In this document: positions 49,967 to 62,352 of the stretch, one piece after another
How positions within the stretch are numbered: position 1 is the stretch's first letter
Layout: each line of letters starts with the position of its first letter
DNA from: Symsagittifera roscoffensis
Lineage: Eukaryota; Xenacoelomorpha; Acoela; Convolutidae
Reading direction: 5' to 3'
DNA: 64,000 nucleotides
Assembly (NCBI RefSeq): GCF_963678635.1
Contig: NC_087069.1
Location: forward strand, 12,714,530 to 12,778,529
Program-made: the position numbers and the translations under genes
Notes under the pieces: generated by a model
Told to the model about the DNA's origin: nothing
Database searches by the model: none
What the model saw: the letters and a program-made list of their open reading frames with translations, nothing else

Positions 49967-50925
49967 TGGCGCAGCCAGCAGATGGAAGGGGTAAAAACCG
50001 CCTTGGATTTGTGGCATTCTGGCGTCCGAATCAGGCGGAGCCACATTTATTATGGGAACATTGGAAACAGAGATTTAATTGGGCAATGGTGGCGAAACAC
50101 GGATTATTTTCATCTGAATACTACTTTGCGTCAACGTTGACCGAAGCGCAGATTACCGGACTGGGGGATGCTGGTGGCAAAACCGAGGGAAGAAGGTGAA
50201 CGCACACTAATATCGAAGCTGTATCTATGTCTAGGACTCGAGGGAGAGCTGGCGTTGCATAACTAGCATCCACACTTGAAAATGGAAGAAATACGATACC
50301 CAAGATTCTTGGATACATGTGTAGCTCTTTTCCAGAAATAGCGAAATGAAACTTATGAAATGTACCAAATGTTGTCCAGGAAGCAAAAAAAGGGAGAGAG
50401 TTTAGAATCGTTCTACGCAGAACTCAGCGGAATGGCGGCGAGATGCAACCTGGGTACCCAGGAACGGAAAAAAGTGAGAGACATATTCATATTTGATATG
50501 CGGAATAGGGACACGCAGAACGAGCTGTGCCGGGAAACGAAAACCCTGGAGGAAGCACTGAGGATCGCAATGTCGTACGAAAGAGGCTAGAAGTACCCAA
50601 GAACTTACAATGGAAGTGCGCCAGGCTCCACGGGAGCGGCCTACACAACCCCAGGGGGTTTTCTATAGATCAAAGCGGAACCGATCAGTAATATTCGTGG
50701 ATCCAGGGGACAAGGAATACAAACGGGACGGGGACAATACCAGAAACGGGGAGGAGCCCGAACACAAGAGCGTAGATGCCATAACTGTGATCAGCCGAAT
50801 TTCACTCCAGAACACCGACAACGATGCCCAGCAGGAGCCGTCACAAGCATTTTCTGCAAAAAGGTCGGGCATTTCGAGAAGACTTGTCGGGGAAAGCGGC
50901 TGTCAGGTGGGGGACAAAAGTTAGA
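49966..50925 (+). pseudogene. gag: Mag-type gag, fragmented
   Basis: The ATG straddles the LTR/primer-site junction (49966-49968). The first piece (to 50199) has LWEHWKQRFNWAM, a typical capsid start. A second piece (50360-50590) has KGESLESFYAELSGMAARCNLGTQE, the capsid C-terminal motif split here for brevity as GESLESFYAELSGMA and RCNLGTQE. The zinc region at about 50777-50900 reads CHNCDQ...HRQRCPA then FCKKVGHFEKTC, where the first Cys of the second knuckle appears lost. Several stops separate these pieces. Confidence 0.8.
49967..49984 (+). promoter_or_regulatory. Mag-type element primer-binding site
   Basis: TGGCGCAGCCAGCAGATG directly after the LTR. It resembles the complement of insect-type Ser-tRNA 3' ends (TGGCGCAGTCGGCAGG as recalled) with two differences. 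Ser-tRNA priming is known for mag-like elements. Confidence 0.6.
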
Positions 50926-51441
50926 CTAGTCCAAGGGGATGAACCGTTCGATGAAGAGAAGACTCCCTCGGATGACGTTGGGTCACAACATGCTTCCAAT
51001 TCAGTAGGTTTCGTCAAGAGAGAACATCACAGCTGGTCATCGGAGAGTTCGGATAACTATATGGTTATGGTGATTAGACGTAAAAAAGAGACACTATTGA
51101 AAATTGCCGGGCCTAAACTTAAAATTTACATTATTGGACACCCAATGAACATCTGGATCGACAGCGGATCGCGGATATACATACTAACACTTGACGACTT
51201 GAAGAAAACAGCGGGGAGAACGGGAATCAACTTGATACAAGACGACATGGAAGACGACGAATTTCAGGACTACAGCAACAATCGGATCAAAATGTTGGGG
51301 AGAATGGAGGTTGAGTTAGCATCAAACGGCTGGAAAATAAAAGCGGAAGTCAGAGTCATCGAAGGTACCATACCCTCAATCGTGGGACGTGACCTGATGG
51401 GGAAACTCGGACTACAGTTGATGCAAGCAGATCCAAGGTGA
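50824..51441 (+). pseudogene. pol: Mag-type protease region
   Basis: A 205-codon frame that overlaps the end of gag. From about residue 98 it contains the aspartic protease segment MNIWIDSGSRI and ends with IVGRDLMGKLGLQL, the usual end of a retropepsin. It is separated from the RT by a stop at 51439-51441. Confidence 0.75.
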
Positions 51442-51447
51442 GCAGTA

Positions 51448-52930
51448 ATGAATCTCCAAGGGATGAAGGTTAGCACACGTGAGAAGGAGCAAGAGCCGAA
51501 ATGGAGGACAAGTAAATGGACCCCTGGCAACAATCTTTTAGTAAGCTATTCCCAAAGATTTTTTTTACTAGAATCGGGAAATTTAGAAATTACAAGGTCC
51601 AAGCAGAATTTTTCAAAAATCTCGTACCGGTGCAGCAAAAGGGCCGGAGAGTGCCGGTATTGCTCCAAGACAAAGTGGATAAAAAGATCGATAAGCTACT
51701 AGCCCAGTGACACATAAAAAAATTGCAGGAATGTTCGGATCGATATTTTGTTTTTCCAATTGTTATTACCGTAAAAAAGGACGGTTCCCTGAAATTAGCG
51801 CTGAAATCTCGAGAACCTAAAAAATAGTTGCATAAAAACAAATACCAAATGCCCAACATAGAAGAACTTGTAGATACAATAGGACAACTTATTTCCGAGA
51901 AAAAACAAGGGGAGGTGTACTTTACTACGATGGATTTAACGTACGCGAATGGACAACTACCACTCAGTGAAGAAACAAGTGTACTTTGAAATTTCTCATT
52001 GGTGGGCGGACGGTCGACTGGAACGTACCGGTTTCGTACAGGATTTTACGGGCTAATGTCAAGGCCAGCAGAGTTCCAACGGGTAATGGACTCAATTTTA
52101 AACCAATTCCCTCAAGCAAACGCTTTCATTGATGATATTTTGGTTACAACCAAAGAAACTGAAGTGGAACACATATCCTTGGTTGAATGATTCTTAGAAA
52201 ATTGAATCGCAAAAACATCTTGCTAAATCTACCTAAGTGCGAGTTTGCGAAGCGAGAATGCGAGTGGCTCGGCCATCGTATTACAGAAACGGGAGTAACG
52301 CCTCTGAAGCGTAAGACATCGCCGGTCGATGCATTAGCGACCCCTAAAACAGTAACTCAATTGAAATCTTTTATGGGCTCAATCCACAGCCTTCATAAAC
52401 ACTTACCGACTATAGCAGAAATGTCAGCTCCCCTAAGGCCGCTCCTAAGCAATAAGAGTGATTAAAACTGGACCACGGAGGGCGAAAATGCCTTTCAAAA
52501 CATTAAAATGGGGGTAGCAAACATTGTCGAATTAAAACACTTCGACATTCACAAAGACATACGGGTTGTTTGTGATGCAAGTCACAATAGTCTTGGAGCA
52601 GTTTTGGAGCAATTGGGTACAGAATCTCATTTGCATCACCGCAGCCGAGAAGAAATACTCCACTAACGAGCACGAATTGTTGGCAGTTGTATGGGGGGGG
52701 GCGAATACTTCAGAAACTACATTCTAGGAAGACTTTTTACTGTAATAACAGACCATGAAGCTCTAATTCCATTACTCAACGGGAATAATAAGAAAAACAA
52801 AACTCTATTCTCAAGAATAACACGATGGCTGGATAGACTTATTCCCTTTGACTTTGTCATAGAACATAAACCAGGTGCAAAGATCGGACTCGCGGATTAT
52901 TTTTCAAGACACCCTAGCGAACCCCCAAAA
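51448..52930 (+). pseudogene. pol: Mag-type RT and RNase H, fragmented
   Basis: Pieces in different frames: VPVLLQDKVDKKIDKLL (about 51647), DLTYANGQLPLSEETS (about 51930), a 63-codon stretch with GFYGLMSRPAEFQRVMD and catalytic FIDDILV (51999-52190), WLGHRITETGV (52187-52465), RNase H VVCDASHNSLGAVLEQLG (about 52567) and TDHEALIPLL...HKPGAKIGLADYFSRHP (52691-52920). At least five stops or frame changes are present. Confidence 0.8.
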
Positions 52931-53715
52931 TCTATAAGTCAGTACGATAATTTATTCACCGTCGCAAAACTAGTTTCATTTAGAAAATCCCTTGGTTTCA
53001 CGAAAAATCCTAAATCCCTTGGTAAACGACATAATATCGAAACAAAAGAAACTGGTCCTAAACAGTCTAGACAGTTTTCGTCCGATCAGAATCAGGAACG
53101 GAAAATATGCTTACGCACAACAACGGTTGAGGGCGGAAAGTCATCCTTGAAGACACCGACCAATAGGAAACGATCAATTTGCATACCGCATACATCAACG
53201 AAATCTAAGGGACATTCATGTGCTCTATATATCATTCCCTTGAAAGACGGTTCAAACAGCCTAATTTACAAAAATTAGACAAAATGGACGATAGCTCAGA
53301 TTGTTCTTCTCCAGTTATAGAAATAGATTCTAAAATTAACTCTCCAATTAGATTAGACAAAAATCTTATGAGTAGCAATGAAATCACTGCAATAACTCCA
53401 GAAATTGGCGCCATTACAAAAAACACACGGGAACCAAAAATTAACACAGTTTTTTCCATTCCTTCAAAACTTCCAGGCGAACTATTTCCTACTATTAACC
53501 CTAATCAACGAATTAAGTCCATTATTCCGCGCAATTGTAAAGTCACCAAGAAATCCACAGCGTTACCGGAATTATTTAACTTGGAATTTGTTGCTTCCAA
53601 CATACCGGTGGACATCAATTTACTCAGAGTAAAAGAGGCACTGCAGAAGAAAACCAACCTCAAGGAGGAACTGACGAAAGTGGGGAAGTACTAAGCCCAA
53701 TATGCCAATGACCTG
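52931..53715 (+). pseudogene. pol: Mag-type RNase H-integrase linker
   Basis: Open in two overlapping frames (to 53278, then 53218-53694) with Lys/Ser/Asn-rich, low-complexity sequence and no recognised domain. It is longer than the usual linker between RNase H and integrase in this clade. Confidence 0.5.
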
Positions 53716-54540
53716 TCACTGAAAGATGACTGTGTGTGGTTAGACGGACGGCTAGTCATTCCTCTACCACTACAAGTCCAGATCGAGACGAGGATTCACT
53801 TCTGCCACCATGAAAAGAAAAATATGTTTGAGGCAGCGCGGGATGTATGGTACCCTTACATGTACCGTAGCCTGGCAGCGACGGCCACGTACTGTCAACA
53901 GTGCACGGATGCAAGTGAGAACCTAAAAACGTTGTTACCCAAGGGAGACGTAGGAAAAGTCCCTGAACCAAGGGAACCGAATGAATGTCTACAGTTGGAA
54001 TTCTGCGGACCAATAAGCTACTTAAACGAAAGTAGGAAATATGTCTTAGTTGCTACAGACCGTTTTTCAAAGTGGCCATCAGCGATGGTTACTACCACCA
54101 ATACTTCCGATAAAGTTTTAAAATTTTCAATAAATACATCACTCAACATGGAGTACCTCGGAAAATTCACGTCGACCAGGGATCATGTTTCACATCTAAT
54201 AAGTTTAAAAGCTTCTGTAATAGCAAAGGCATCGAGTTAGTTTATTCCCCAGTGAATGATCACCGGGGCACAGATTCAGTGGAAAGAACGATAGAAAGCC
54301 TGAAGAACTTTGTTCTCACCTATGCATCCGAAAAGGAGCATAAATCACTAGAATGTATGGTCGATAAAGCGTTAGGCGCGCTACGGTTTTCCAAAAATGC
54401 AACGACTAAGCTGACATCTTTTGAATCACACCATGGCCGGGAGGCGAACACCGTCTTACATAACCTTACAAAAAAACCGAGTCTGATAAACCTTAACTGG
54501 GAGAACGTCTTAAAACAAAAATGACCCCGAAGTGAACACT
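53716..54540 (+). pseudogene. pol: Mag-type integrase, fragmented
   Basis: A zinc domain (RIHFCHHEKKNMFEAARDV, then YCQQC) and a catalytic core in which the first Asp of the usual LQLDFCGP is Glu (LQLEFCGP). ATDRFSKWPSA follows. The second Asp region is frameshifted (about 54160-54240). Continues with DSVERTIESLKNFV and ends near 54522. Inactive. Confidence 0.8.
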
Positions 54541-55516
54541 ATCGCGTATCCCCAACACACAAATTGGGAGGAGAGATCAAACTTTGTGTACGCTCCGGCG
54601 TTAAGAAATGCACCTCTAGTTCTCGATAGCGACCAATAACTGGAGACTGGCCAAGGGAACGAATCGGTGACTGAGCCAACAATCCAAGGGAGTGGAATTA
54701 CAGGAGACCTCTACCAGCGTACCATCAGCCGAACCTGAAACCGGTATAAACTCTTAACATCTATTGTAATCTCCGAGTCTAAACATACCATCAAACTGAA
54801 AAACGGGTCTGTGCTCAGGAAAAGTGCCGTGGCAGTAAACCGAAAAAGATTCTGCGAAAGAAACGAAAGCCGGCTACACTCAAAGAAAAGCTTGCAAGTG
54901 CGAAAACGGGGCAATAGGAAGCCCAAAGTCAAAGCGGCCTAAAGCAAAACAGCCACCACATATAGCAGCATATCAATCCGAAAGCTCGGACAGTGAGGAC
55001 ACCGAACCATTAAGGACGTTACCAGCACGACTACCAGTCGAGATTTCGGCAAGGCATGAGGCAATTGCGGCGGGACAATGAACAAGTGGCAGGACAACTC
55101 AGGAGGAGCACGGAACGGGAACGGGAGTGAGAACTAAAACTACAAAAATGTAAAACGAGGAAAAGGGAACCAGGACGGACCGGCGTTAGTTGCAAGGGAG
55201 TGTCTTACAAACAGCAGCCAAGAAGAAGGAGAATCAAGGAGTCGAAGCGAAAGCTCGGGAACACGAAAGAGCACGAGAAGAAGGAAGCCAGTCGACAAAA
55301 TGGGACAATATCCAAGGGGTGGAGAAGAAGTAGAAACATTCAGGGGAAGGAAACCAGTAAAACTTAGAAGTCATAACCCAGGGAGAGGTATGGCCAAAAG
55401 CCTAAAAACTCAAAGTTAAATTCTGATGTGTTACTTACCTCGGCAGATTGAAAGGTCACTACTGATTCTATTAAATTTAAATTACTATGTATTTAAATTT
55501 TTCATCCGTATGGAAA
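54541..55516 (+). other. Mag-type element 3' region
   Basis: Decayed C-terminal pol and non-coding tail. Short frames are Lys/Glu/Arg-rich and purine-biased (GAAGAAGGAGAATC type). No intact gene is seen. No clear polypurine tract abuts the 3' LTR. Confidence 0.5.
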
Positions 55517-55747
55517 TGTGAGGGGCTACATATTTAGATGTCAATCAATTTAGTTGCTATCCATTATTATTTATATTCGTGAGAGATCTCTTATTATGAC
55601 TAAGTGTGAATTTGGTAGCTGCCTGTCAGTCAGTCTAGGTCTGTCTATTCTGCTATTTGTTGACCTCTAGTTCAGTGTCTTATTTATGCGCACTAGAAAC
55701 AGCTGGAATTTAATCTTCAACCGTACAGTTTTGACTATCCCTTGTTA
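55517..55747 (+). repeat. Mag-type element 3' LTR
   Basis: 231-bp counterpart of 49736-49966, starting TGTGAGGGGCTACAT and followed by the GTTA target duplication at 55748-55751. Confidence 0.9.
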
Positions 55748-55751
55748 GTTA

Positions 55752-56674
55752 CTGGAAGCGAAATTCATCACTTTGTACTTTATATGGCGCGAGGGAGGAT
55801 GATTTTTACAATTTTTTTTTCCTTTTAGTTTCTTTTTTTTTACATTTAACTTTTTCATGTTATTACTGCTTCATACACCTTTAAAGGCAGTCGGAATATT
55901 CAGGGCTTTGCGCTGATACGAGCAGTTTTGTTGGTTTTTAGAATTGAAAAGTAATCTCAAAAGGTTATTATCATTTTTTGTCTAAAATCTGGAAATCTCG
56001 ATAAAAACCTAACATTTGAAAATCGGATCTTTTTGGTTGTTTTCAGAAGAACCTCATTACATAAAAATTCTTGCAAAAAACCGCTTTTTTAGAAATCATT
56101 TCCACAAGCATACAAAAAACCATTTTAACAGTCAGATAAACAAAAGTCGTTTATCACATATGAGCCTCAGATGGTTTGTCAAATGTGTCAAGGAAGTTTC
56201 AAAAAACAGGTGCTCAGAAAAAAGTGTTGAAAATTCGGATGTTTCAGACAAGCATAAAATCCCGTTAATTAATCAGCAAGTAGTAAAAAGTAAACTAAAC
56301 ATGATACTTGTGCAGTCTTACTTTTCTTCTGCTTTCGATAACTTTTTATGAAGCCTACAAAAAATACTCAAGAATTTAAGGTGGCCTAAAAATTCTGTCG
56401 ACGCCCATTTTCGACCCGCCAACTGAATTCGCTTGGGAAATATACGCTATTAACAATAGGCCAACCCATCCCTGGATGACAGGCTTAAAATTTGATATCA
56501 AAACAATATTTTAATAATTTTTCAATGACTATCAGTGCTGAAATAAAGATTAATCACGGCCAAAAAAAACTAAACTAGCGTACAATCAAAGCTCAAATTT
56601 CACAATACAAAAGTCCTCGAATGGAATTGCCAGGTAAAATTGCATTTTCTTGACTTTTTATCTATTATTTTAAG
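55752..56674. other. Gene-free host DNA between the mag-type element and E3
   Basis: AT-rich with no recognised motif. A 111-codon open frame at 56016-56351 (Lys/Ser/Phe-rich) has no family resemblance and is not called as a gene. Confidence 0.5.
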
Positions 56675-57084
56675 TGGAACCTGATCCAAACTACATTTTA
56701 TGATTGGATAAATTAGATATTTTACCACTGTAAAGTATTTAATATTAACCAATCTTGATCCATCTAACTAACAACCCACTTATTTGTAAGTGCTGAAATT
56801 ACTTGTAATTTCAGCACCAGAGAGATTTGAATTTAACTTAGAAATTAGTTGTCTCTCCAAGAGAACTTCAGCAGCCGCAACAAACCAGTATACTCTAGAT
56901 CTGTTGAGCCTAGCAGAGACTAGTTAAACACCCTGAGACTAGAAAGTATAAGAGTAAGATTAGGATCGGTATTAGACTAAGAAGTTGCACGAACCTATCC
57001 GGCCGAAAATAAGATAGCGTGACGAACAGACGGTGTACCCTATCCGAAATTACTCTATGAGTTAACCACAAAGGACCTAACTCA
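56675..57084 (+). repeat. E3 5' LTR
   Basis: 410 bp, TGGAACCTGATCC...AACTCA. The poly(A) signal is altered (AACAAA), and several other changes are visible compared with E1 and E2. Confidence 0.92.
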
Positions 57085-57086
57085 TC

Positions 57087-57104
57087 TGGTGCGACCATAA
57101 GTCT
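57087..57104 (+). promoter_or_regulatory. E3 primer-binding site
   Basis: TGGTGCGACCATAAGTCT two bases after the LTR, unchanged despite the decay around it. Confidence 0.75.
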
Positions 57105-57172
57105 CGAATAAGACCTTAATAGCTTAGAATTAACCAAAAAATAGATTAGAATTTTGACAAAACATTTTTAAA

Positions 57173-57325
57173 ATGTTATACGATAATAATTTAATCGAAA
57201 TGTCTCTACGACTCAATAGATCAGAGCCGATATTCCGAACGATAACAGAACTACCCGGAATTGAAGAAGACCTCGAACAAGAGACGACATACGACAAAGT
57301 AGAAACTTACCAAATAATTTTATGA
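57173..57325 (+). pseudogene. E3 leader ORF, frameshifted
   Basis: Begins MLYDNNLIEMSLRLNRSEP as in E2. A 1-bp loss after ELPGI changes the frame and it stops soon after. Sequence matching the rest of the E1 leader ORF continues to about 57400. Confidence 0.5.
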
Positions 57326-57399
57326 TCGTACGGCAAAAGCCAACACAAACTTTTATATTTAGAAACTTATTAGCAATGAATTTAGATTTTCATTTGCAA

Positions 57400-58329
57400 A
57401 CATAAAATTTTGAAGTCAATCTTCATGATCATTTCAGGCGCTAAACAAAATTATTAATATGCAATAACGATTTATAAAAAGATTTCAGATCGTTTTCTTA
57501 ATTTCTGCAGTCTTATATAAAACATGTTTGAAAAATATTTTTTGAAAATGAAAATAAAAATTAGTAGCATGACAATAAATTGTTAGTAATCATAAAATCA
57601 TCTGTTGTCCCAGCTTTATCACCTAAACATTACAGCAATCATAAGCTCACTAATATCATTAAAAAACTAAATCTTTTTCTTAGATAACTTTAAACAATTT
57701 TAAACTTAAATTCACTTAATTTTAAAAAAAACAGATCATCAAGGCTTATCCTTGGATCTTAATTAATTTTCTATTTCACTAAATTTAAAACCTGATCATC
57801 AAGGCCTATTCTTGGATCAAAAAGAACAATTTTGTTCTCCCCCACTCACTTAGCAAGTGTCTAACGACCTTAAACGTCGATTCACTACCCAACCCTTCCA
57901 AACGACCCAAGATTAATAGAAATTTTTAAATAAAACTAACCATTCAAATTAAGATACACAGTGAAGAACTTCGGTTATTCATCCTTCACTTGAACCCTCA
58001 TCTTACCAGACCCAGGATAGATCTTAGACTTAGTAAGTTTAAAATAGTATCTAACGAATTACTTGCGTTCTATTTATACCTGAACCTTGTGGATCGATTT
58101 ACTATTCTCCAACCCTTGAACACAATCACTAAGTAAGATTAAGTAAGTTAACACCTTAGCTTAGACTAGCCACGAGAAAGTAAAAATTCATTCTTCGGAA
58201 TCGATATACTTTTCTCTCCAACCCTGAACAAAAAGACCCAGGTTAAGCTAACCAAAAAATCGTAAGGACTAACAGTCTAAGAAAATAGAAATCACCTAAC
58301 AACTTTTTGCATCCCTCATGCTAAACCTT
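57400..58329 (+). promoter_or_regulatory. E3 structured leader
   Basis: Keeps the two stem-loop sequences (GATC-CAAGG...CCTTG-GATC) at 57734-57758 and 57794-57818, and the three donor-like sites GTAAGT at 58033, GTAAGA at 58133 and GTAAGT at 58143. Repeats of TCGATTyACTATTCTCCAACC type occur near 57878, 58094 and 58201. Conservation in a decayed copy shows these belonged to the ancestral element. Confidence 0.55.
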
Positions 58330-58788
58330 ATGTCATTCAAAAATCTAGGAAATGAACAAACAATCGTTTTACACAACTGTGAAATAGATAACCAAAAATA
58401 CGATCTTGTAATCACACCTCATACACAAACAGTTGGATACATTAGAACAAAACGACTAACAATAAAAAAAGAAATATAATAAACAAACAAAGACAAATCA
58501 CACGAAAAAGATTTTCAAAAAATAGAAACGCATTTTCAGAATCAGAAGCCAGCAATTTAGATGAACTCTACAAATTAAAGGAATCAATTGATAAAAATTG
58601 TCCCATTCACGATCAATTATATTTTTCCGATTCAGAAACAACTTCAAACTCATCAAAAAGAGGAAAAAAAGCAATATAAACACAAACCAGTACACTTGTA
58701 TAATTGGAATCAACCAATTAGACACATCGATAGTTATATATTAACAGCCATTAAACGAAAAAATGAGCCACAGCCACACTCAAAGTGA
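58330..58788 (+). pseudogene. E3 155-aa ORF homologue, broken
   Basis: Starts MSFKNLGNEQTIVLHNCE, matching the E1 ORF, then is frameshifted after about 50 codons. The acidic/Ser stretch and basic C-terminus (KQYKHKPVHLYNWNQP) persist in other frames. The overlap with the gag ATG at 58763 is kept. Confidence 0.6.
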
Positions 58789-61450
58789 CGATAGTCCAGA
58801 TGACGAAGAGGTTTACCCCTTCCTCATAGATGCACCCGATAATAGAGGGCAACATGATTTTTACAAGAATTTACTCTTAAATTTGTTTGAACCCGGAATC
58901 AGCCCATGCAAAGCAGAATTCCCAGATGTAAAAATCAAAAGACAAATTATTGAACATTATCTGAAAGATATATGTAATTTAACACAACAATACGGAATCT
59001 ACACCATTGAATTCAGCACACCAAATCCGAATCATCGAAAATATGTAATCCAAACAGACGATTTCGAATTAGAATTTTCAAAAGTATTCTTAGAATATAA
59101 TAAAAGCATACAATATCATAATTCACAAAGAGCAAACTCCATTTTCACTAACGAAGTTTTTGCAATAATATATACCTATATTTCTATATTAGAAAAAACA
59201 GAATTTCAAAGTATCTCACCAAATGAAACATCCAAACATACAAAAGTACGACATGAAATCACTTTATTTCCAACCTTCCTACATATAATCAAAGAAAATT
59301 TCACTAAAGACGATGTTTCACAACACACAAAACATGACTTACAAAAAATTTTGGCAGGTTTATAATAGATTATTTCACACATAATATAGACTTAATTTCA
59401 CAAGCAAGAAAAAATTTCAGACCTCAAAATCTAAATGATGATACTGCCATTACAGAACAGTCAGACTACGTTTGGGACCCTGAATGGTCTCATCATGCAT
59501 TCATAAAAATTCCACAATCAATCTCAAGTCAAGCAATAAGTACAATATCTTACCAAAGAGATTATGTAAAAGTAGTACCACTAACCATTGATGCAACACC
59601 ATTAAACTACAATACATTTTTACCCGATACGCGAAATAACAGTTTAAATTCGACCGTCATACACAATGAAAACCTTAATGGAACTATAAATCTTACACAA
59701 CAAGATATCCAAACACCATCACACTTCATAAATGAAGAAATTGTCCAAACAACAACAACTACACAACAAAGTATTTCACCAATACATCCAAATTTAACAA
59801 CACCAAAAAATACAAATACTTCATTGGCACAAGTAACCTTACAATCAACCGTTAAACCTTCGGTTGCTCCAAAATATTCACAAATGGATTATCAAACAAA
59901 TAGACCTATGACAGTACCATCAAAACCACGAAGAACGTTCACAAGAAACACTTTTGCAGAACACAATTATAATTATGCACATTCATCAAAAACAAACTAT
60001 CCCCCACGAAAAACTAATAATAATCATGTAAGTTCTCACTAGTGGGATAACCCAATGACAACAACCAACTCAGTAAATTTTCGGACTAATTCACATCCTC
60101 CAAAGGACCATAGTGAAAATTATCCATTCTTTCTACAAAATAAAAATAAAAAGCAAGCACCTCATCATACGGATTACTTATCATCTGATGATGATTATTT
60201 ACAACCAGACATTTTTGCACCATATACCCAAGAATATCGCAAACAAGGATCGCGACGACCTCATACATATAATAGAATTTTTTCTCCAAATCCAACAGAT
60301 ACACGAAATCAACAACCAATCCATATGCCAAATCCAACTAATACACAATCTTTTCAACCAATTCAACCACAAAACCCAATGACTATGCACTCGTATCAAC
60401 CAACTCAAATGCAAAATGAAATACCACTCCCATATTACCTTCAGCAACACGAAATAACAAAAAATCAACTTTCAAATTTTTCGCAAATGCCAATGCCGCA
60501 GAATCACTACAGATGACAATGAATCCATACCTTATGGGTGGATCATCAATAACATCAAATAAACCACTAATGGTATTCACAGGAACAGATCCTGAATTTT
60601 CTGTAGAAGATTATTTAAACGCAGTAACAGCAAATTTAATTTTAAATATAGGACCTGAACCAATTAATACGCCACTACATCAAAATTGGATACATCGACG
60701 CACAGCGTTGATACAAACAACCTTAGATGGCGCAGCTCAAAAATGGTTTTCAGTAATACCCACAGAAATAAAATCAGACTGGAAAAGATTTACACAAGAA
60801 TTTTCAAAAATGTTTGACTCCGAAAGAAATAAACAACGCCAAAGAGTTTTATGTAATGAAATTCGCAGATTACCAAATGAAACCATCAAACAATTAGCAG
60901 TACGTATCGAAACACTGGTTCGAAAAGCATATTCATTAAATACACATGATTATAAAAACACAAAAATGACAGAAATTTTAATGATGACCTTAACACCTCA
61001 ATTAAGGAAAATAGCAATAAAAAAGAGAGCATCTCATCCTTCTTCAATTCGAGAGCCAGATTTAGATTTTCGAAAACTAGTAGACAAACTAGAGCAAGCG
61101 GAAATCACAATGAAATTTGAAGAAACAGAAAATCTAAAACTACAATATGTTAATCGAATTGAAACAAACACTACACATATCAATAACATACAGGAATCAG
61201 ATACAGACTTAGTTGAACAAATCACTGAAATACTAAACATTTATGAAAAACACCAAAATTTTAAAGGCAAACCATCTTTCAAAAAATGGTGTAATGATTG
61301 CCGACGATACGGACATAGTATTTCCGAATGTAGACAAAAACAACAAGATAACCAAAACAAACCTCAAAAGTATAAAGAACCAAATAAATCATTTTATCAA
61401 TATGAAGAAAGATCAAAATCTACCAAACAAAAATGTATACAGTAACAACA
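58763..61450 (+). pseudogene. gag: E3 gag, fragmented
   Basis: The N-terminal 200 codons (58763-59365) match E1 Gag, then a 1-bp loss breaks the frame. Pieces at 59824-60042 and 60055-60516 cover the Pro/Gln-rich middle. 60513-61445 carries the capsid domain and the knuckle WCNDCRRYGHSISECRQ. At the end, two bases missing before the protease ATG make gag run past it in another frame, unlike E1 or E2. Confidence 0.8.
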
Positions 61451-62352
61451 GTTCAGGAAAACTACTTCCGAACAACACCAATTACACAAGAAATCAATCA
61501 CCATATAACTCAAGTTATATAGGAAGATCACCAGAACGAAGAAATACACAGAACTCTTCACAAAATCATTATAATCGATCAAATAGTCGAAATAACTATT
61601 CGAGATCAAATTCAAATGCAACACAATTTGTTTCTAGATCCAATTCACAATCAAACCCAAGAAATAAACACTATTCCAATAATCAATCACGAGCTTCATC
61701 ATATAACAGAAATAGAAACTATTCACATAATCGAAATAGAAGTTATTCGAACAATCGAAATCAGAATTACCCGAAAAATCGATCAAGAAATAATTCATAT
61801 AACAGATCAAACTATCACAGATCAATTAATAATTATCAAAACAGATCACGGAATAATTCACAAAATCGAAATTCAAGTTATAATAATCAATATAGAAATT
61901 ATTCCCAATCACCACATAGGAATAATAACCATTATAATAATTCTAAACATCGATACAGAAGTAGTACACCAAAACATCAAAAACATATTAATCAAGTACA
62001 GGCAAATGAAGAAACAACATCAGACCCCCCAGGTATTGATGACACAGAAAATAACGAACTACAACTAAATCAAATAAACTGTGGATCATCAGACACAGAA
62101 AGTGATACAGAAAATACCATTTCCATCAATATGATAGCAGTCGAAAACGACTACGAACCTATTATATATGAACAACCTTTTACATCACATATATATGAAA
62201 ATCAATTGGAACTCCTTCACAATTATTACATTGAACCCATCAATACTACACAAACTGCACAAGAAATAAACAAAATTAACACGGTAAATAAACCCAATAA
62301 AAATGACAAAACAAAATGTCTAAACACAAATCATTTTAAAAAAATATACTAA
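61402..62352 (+). pseudogene. pro: E3 Asn/Arg/Ser-rich nucleoprotein region
   Basis: Begins MKKDQNLPNKN and contains the long Asn/Arg/Ser/Tyr repeat with two short insertions compared with E1 (for example NPRNKHYSNN). The acidic SSDTESDTEN stretch follows. A deletion then shifts it to a stop at 62350-62352, before the protease. Confidence 0.7.

Larger units (their letters stand above)
49736..55747 (+). mobile_element. Decayed mag-type Ty3/gypsy retrotransposon
   Basis: A 6,012-bp element with 231-bp LTRs, a GTTA target duplication (49732-49735 and 55748-55751) and a Ser-tRNA-like primer site. Gag shows the double-knuckle pattern typical of mag-clade elements. Domain order is gag, protease, RT, RNase H, integrase. 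Many stops and frameshifts make it non-functional. Its base composition is balanced, unlike the G-poor giant elements. Confidence 0.88.

Noticed and set aside
56016..56351. 111-codon ORF before E3
   Set aside because: Lys/Ser/Phe-rich AT-biased frame with no motif, no homologous copy here and no gene context.
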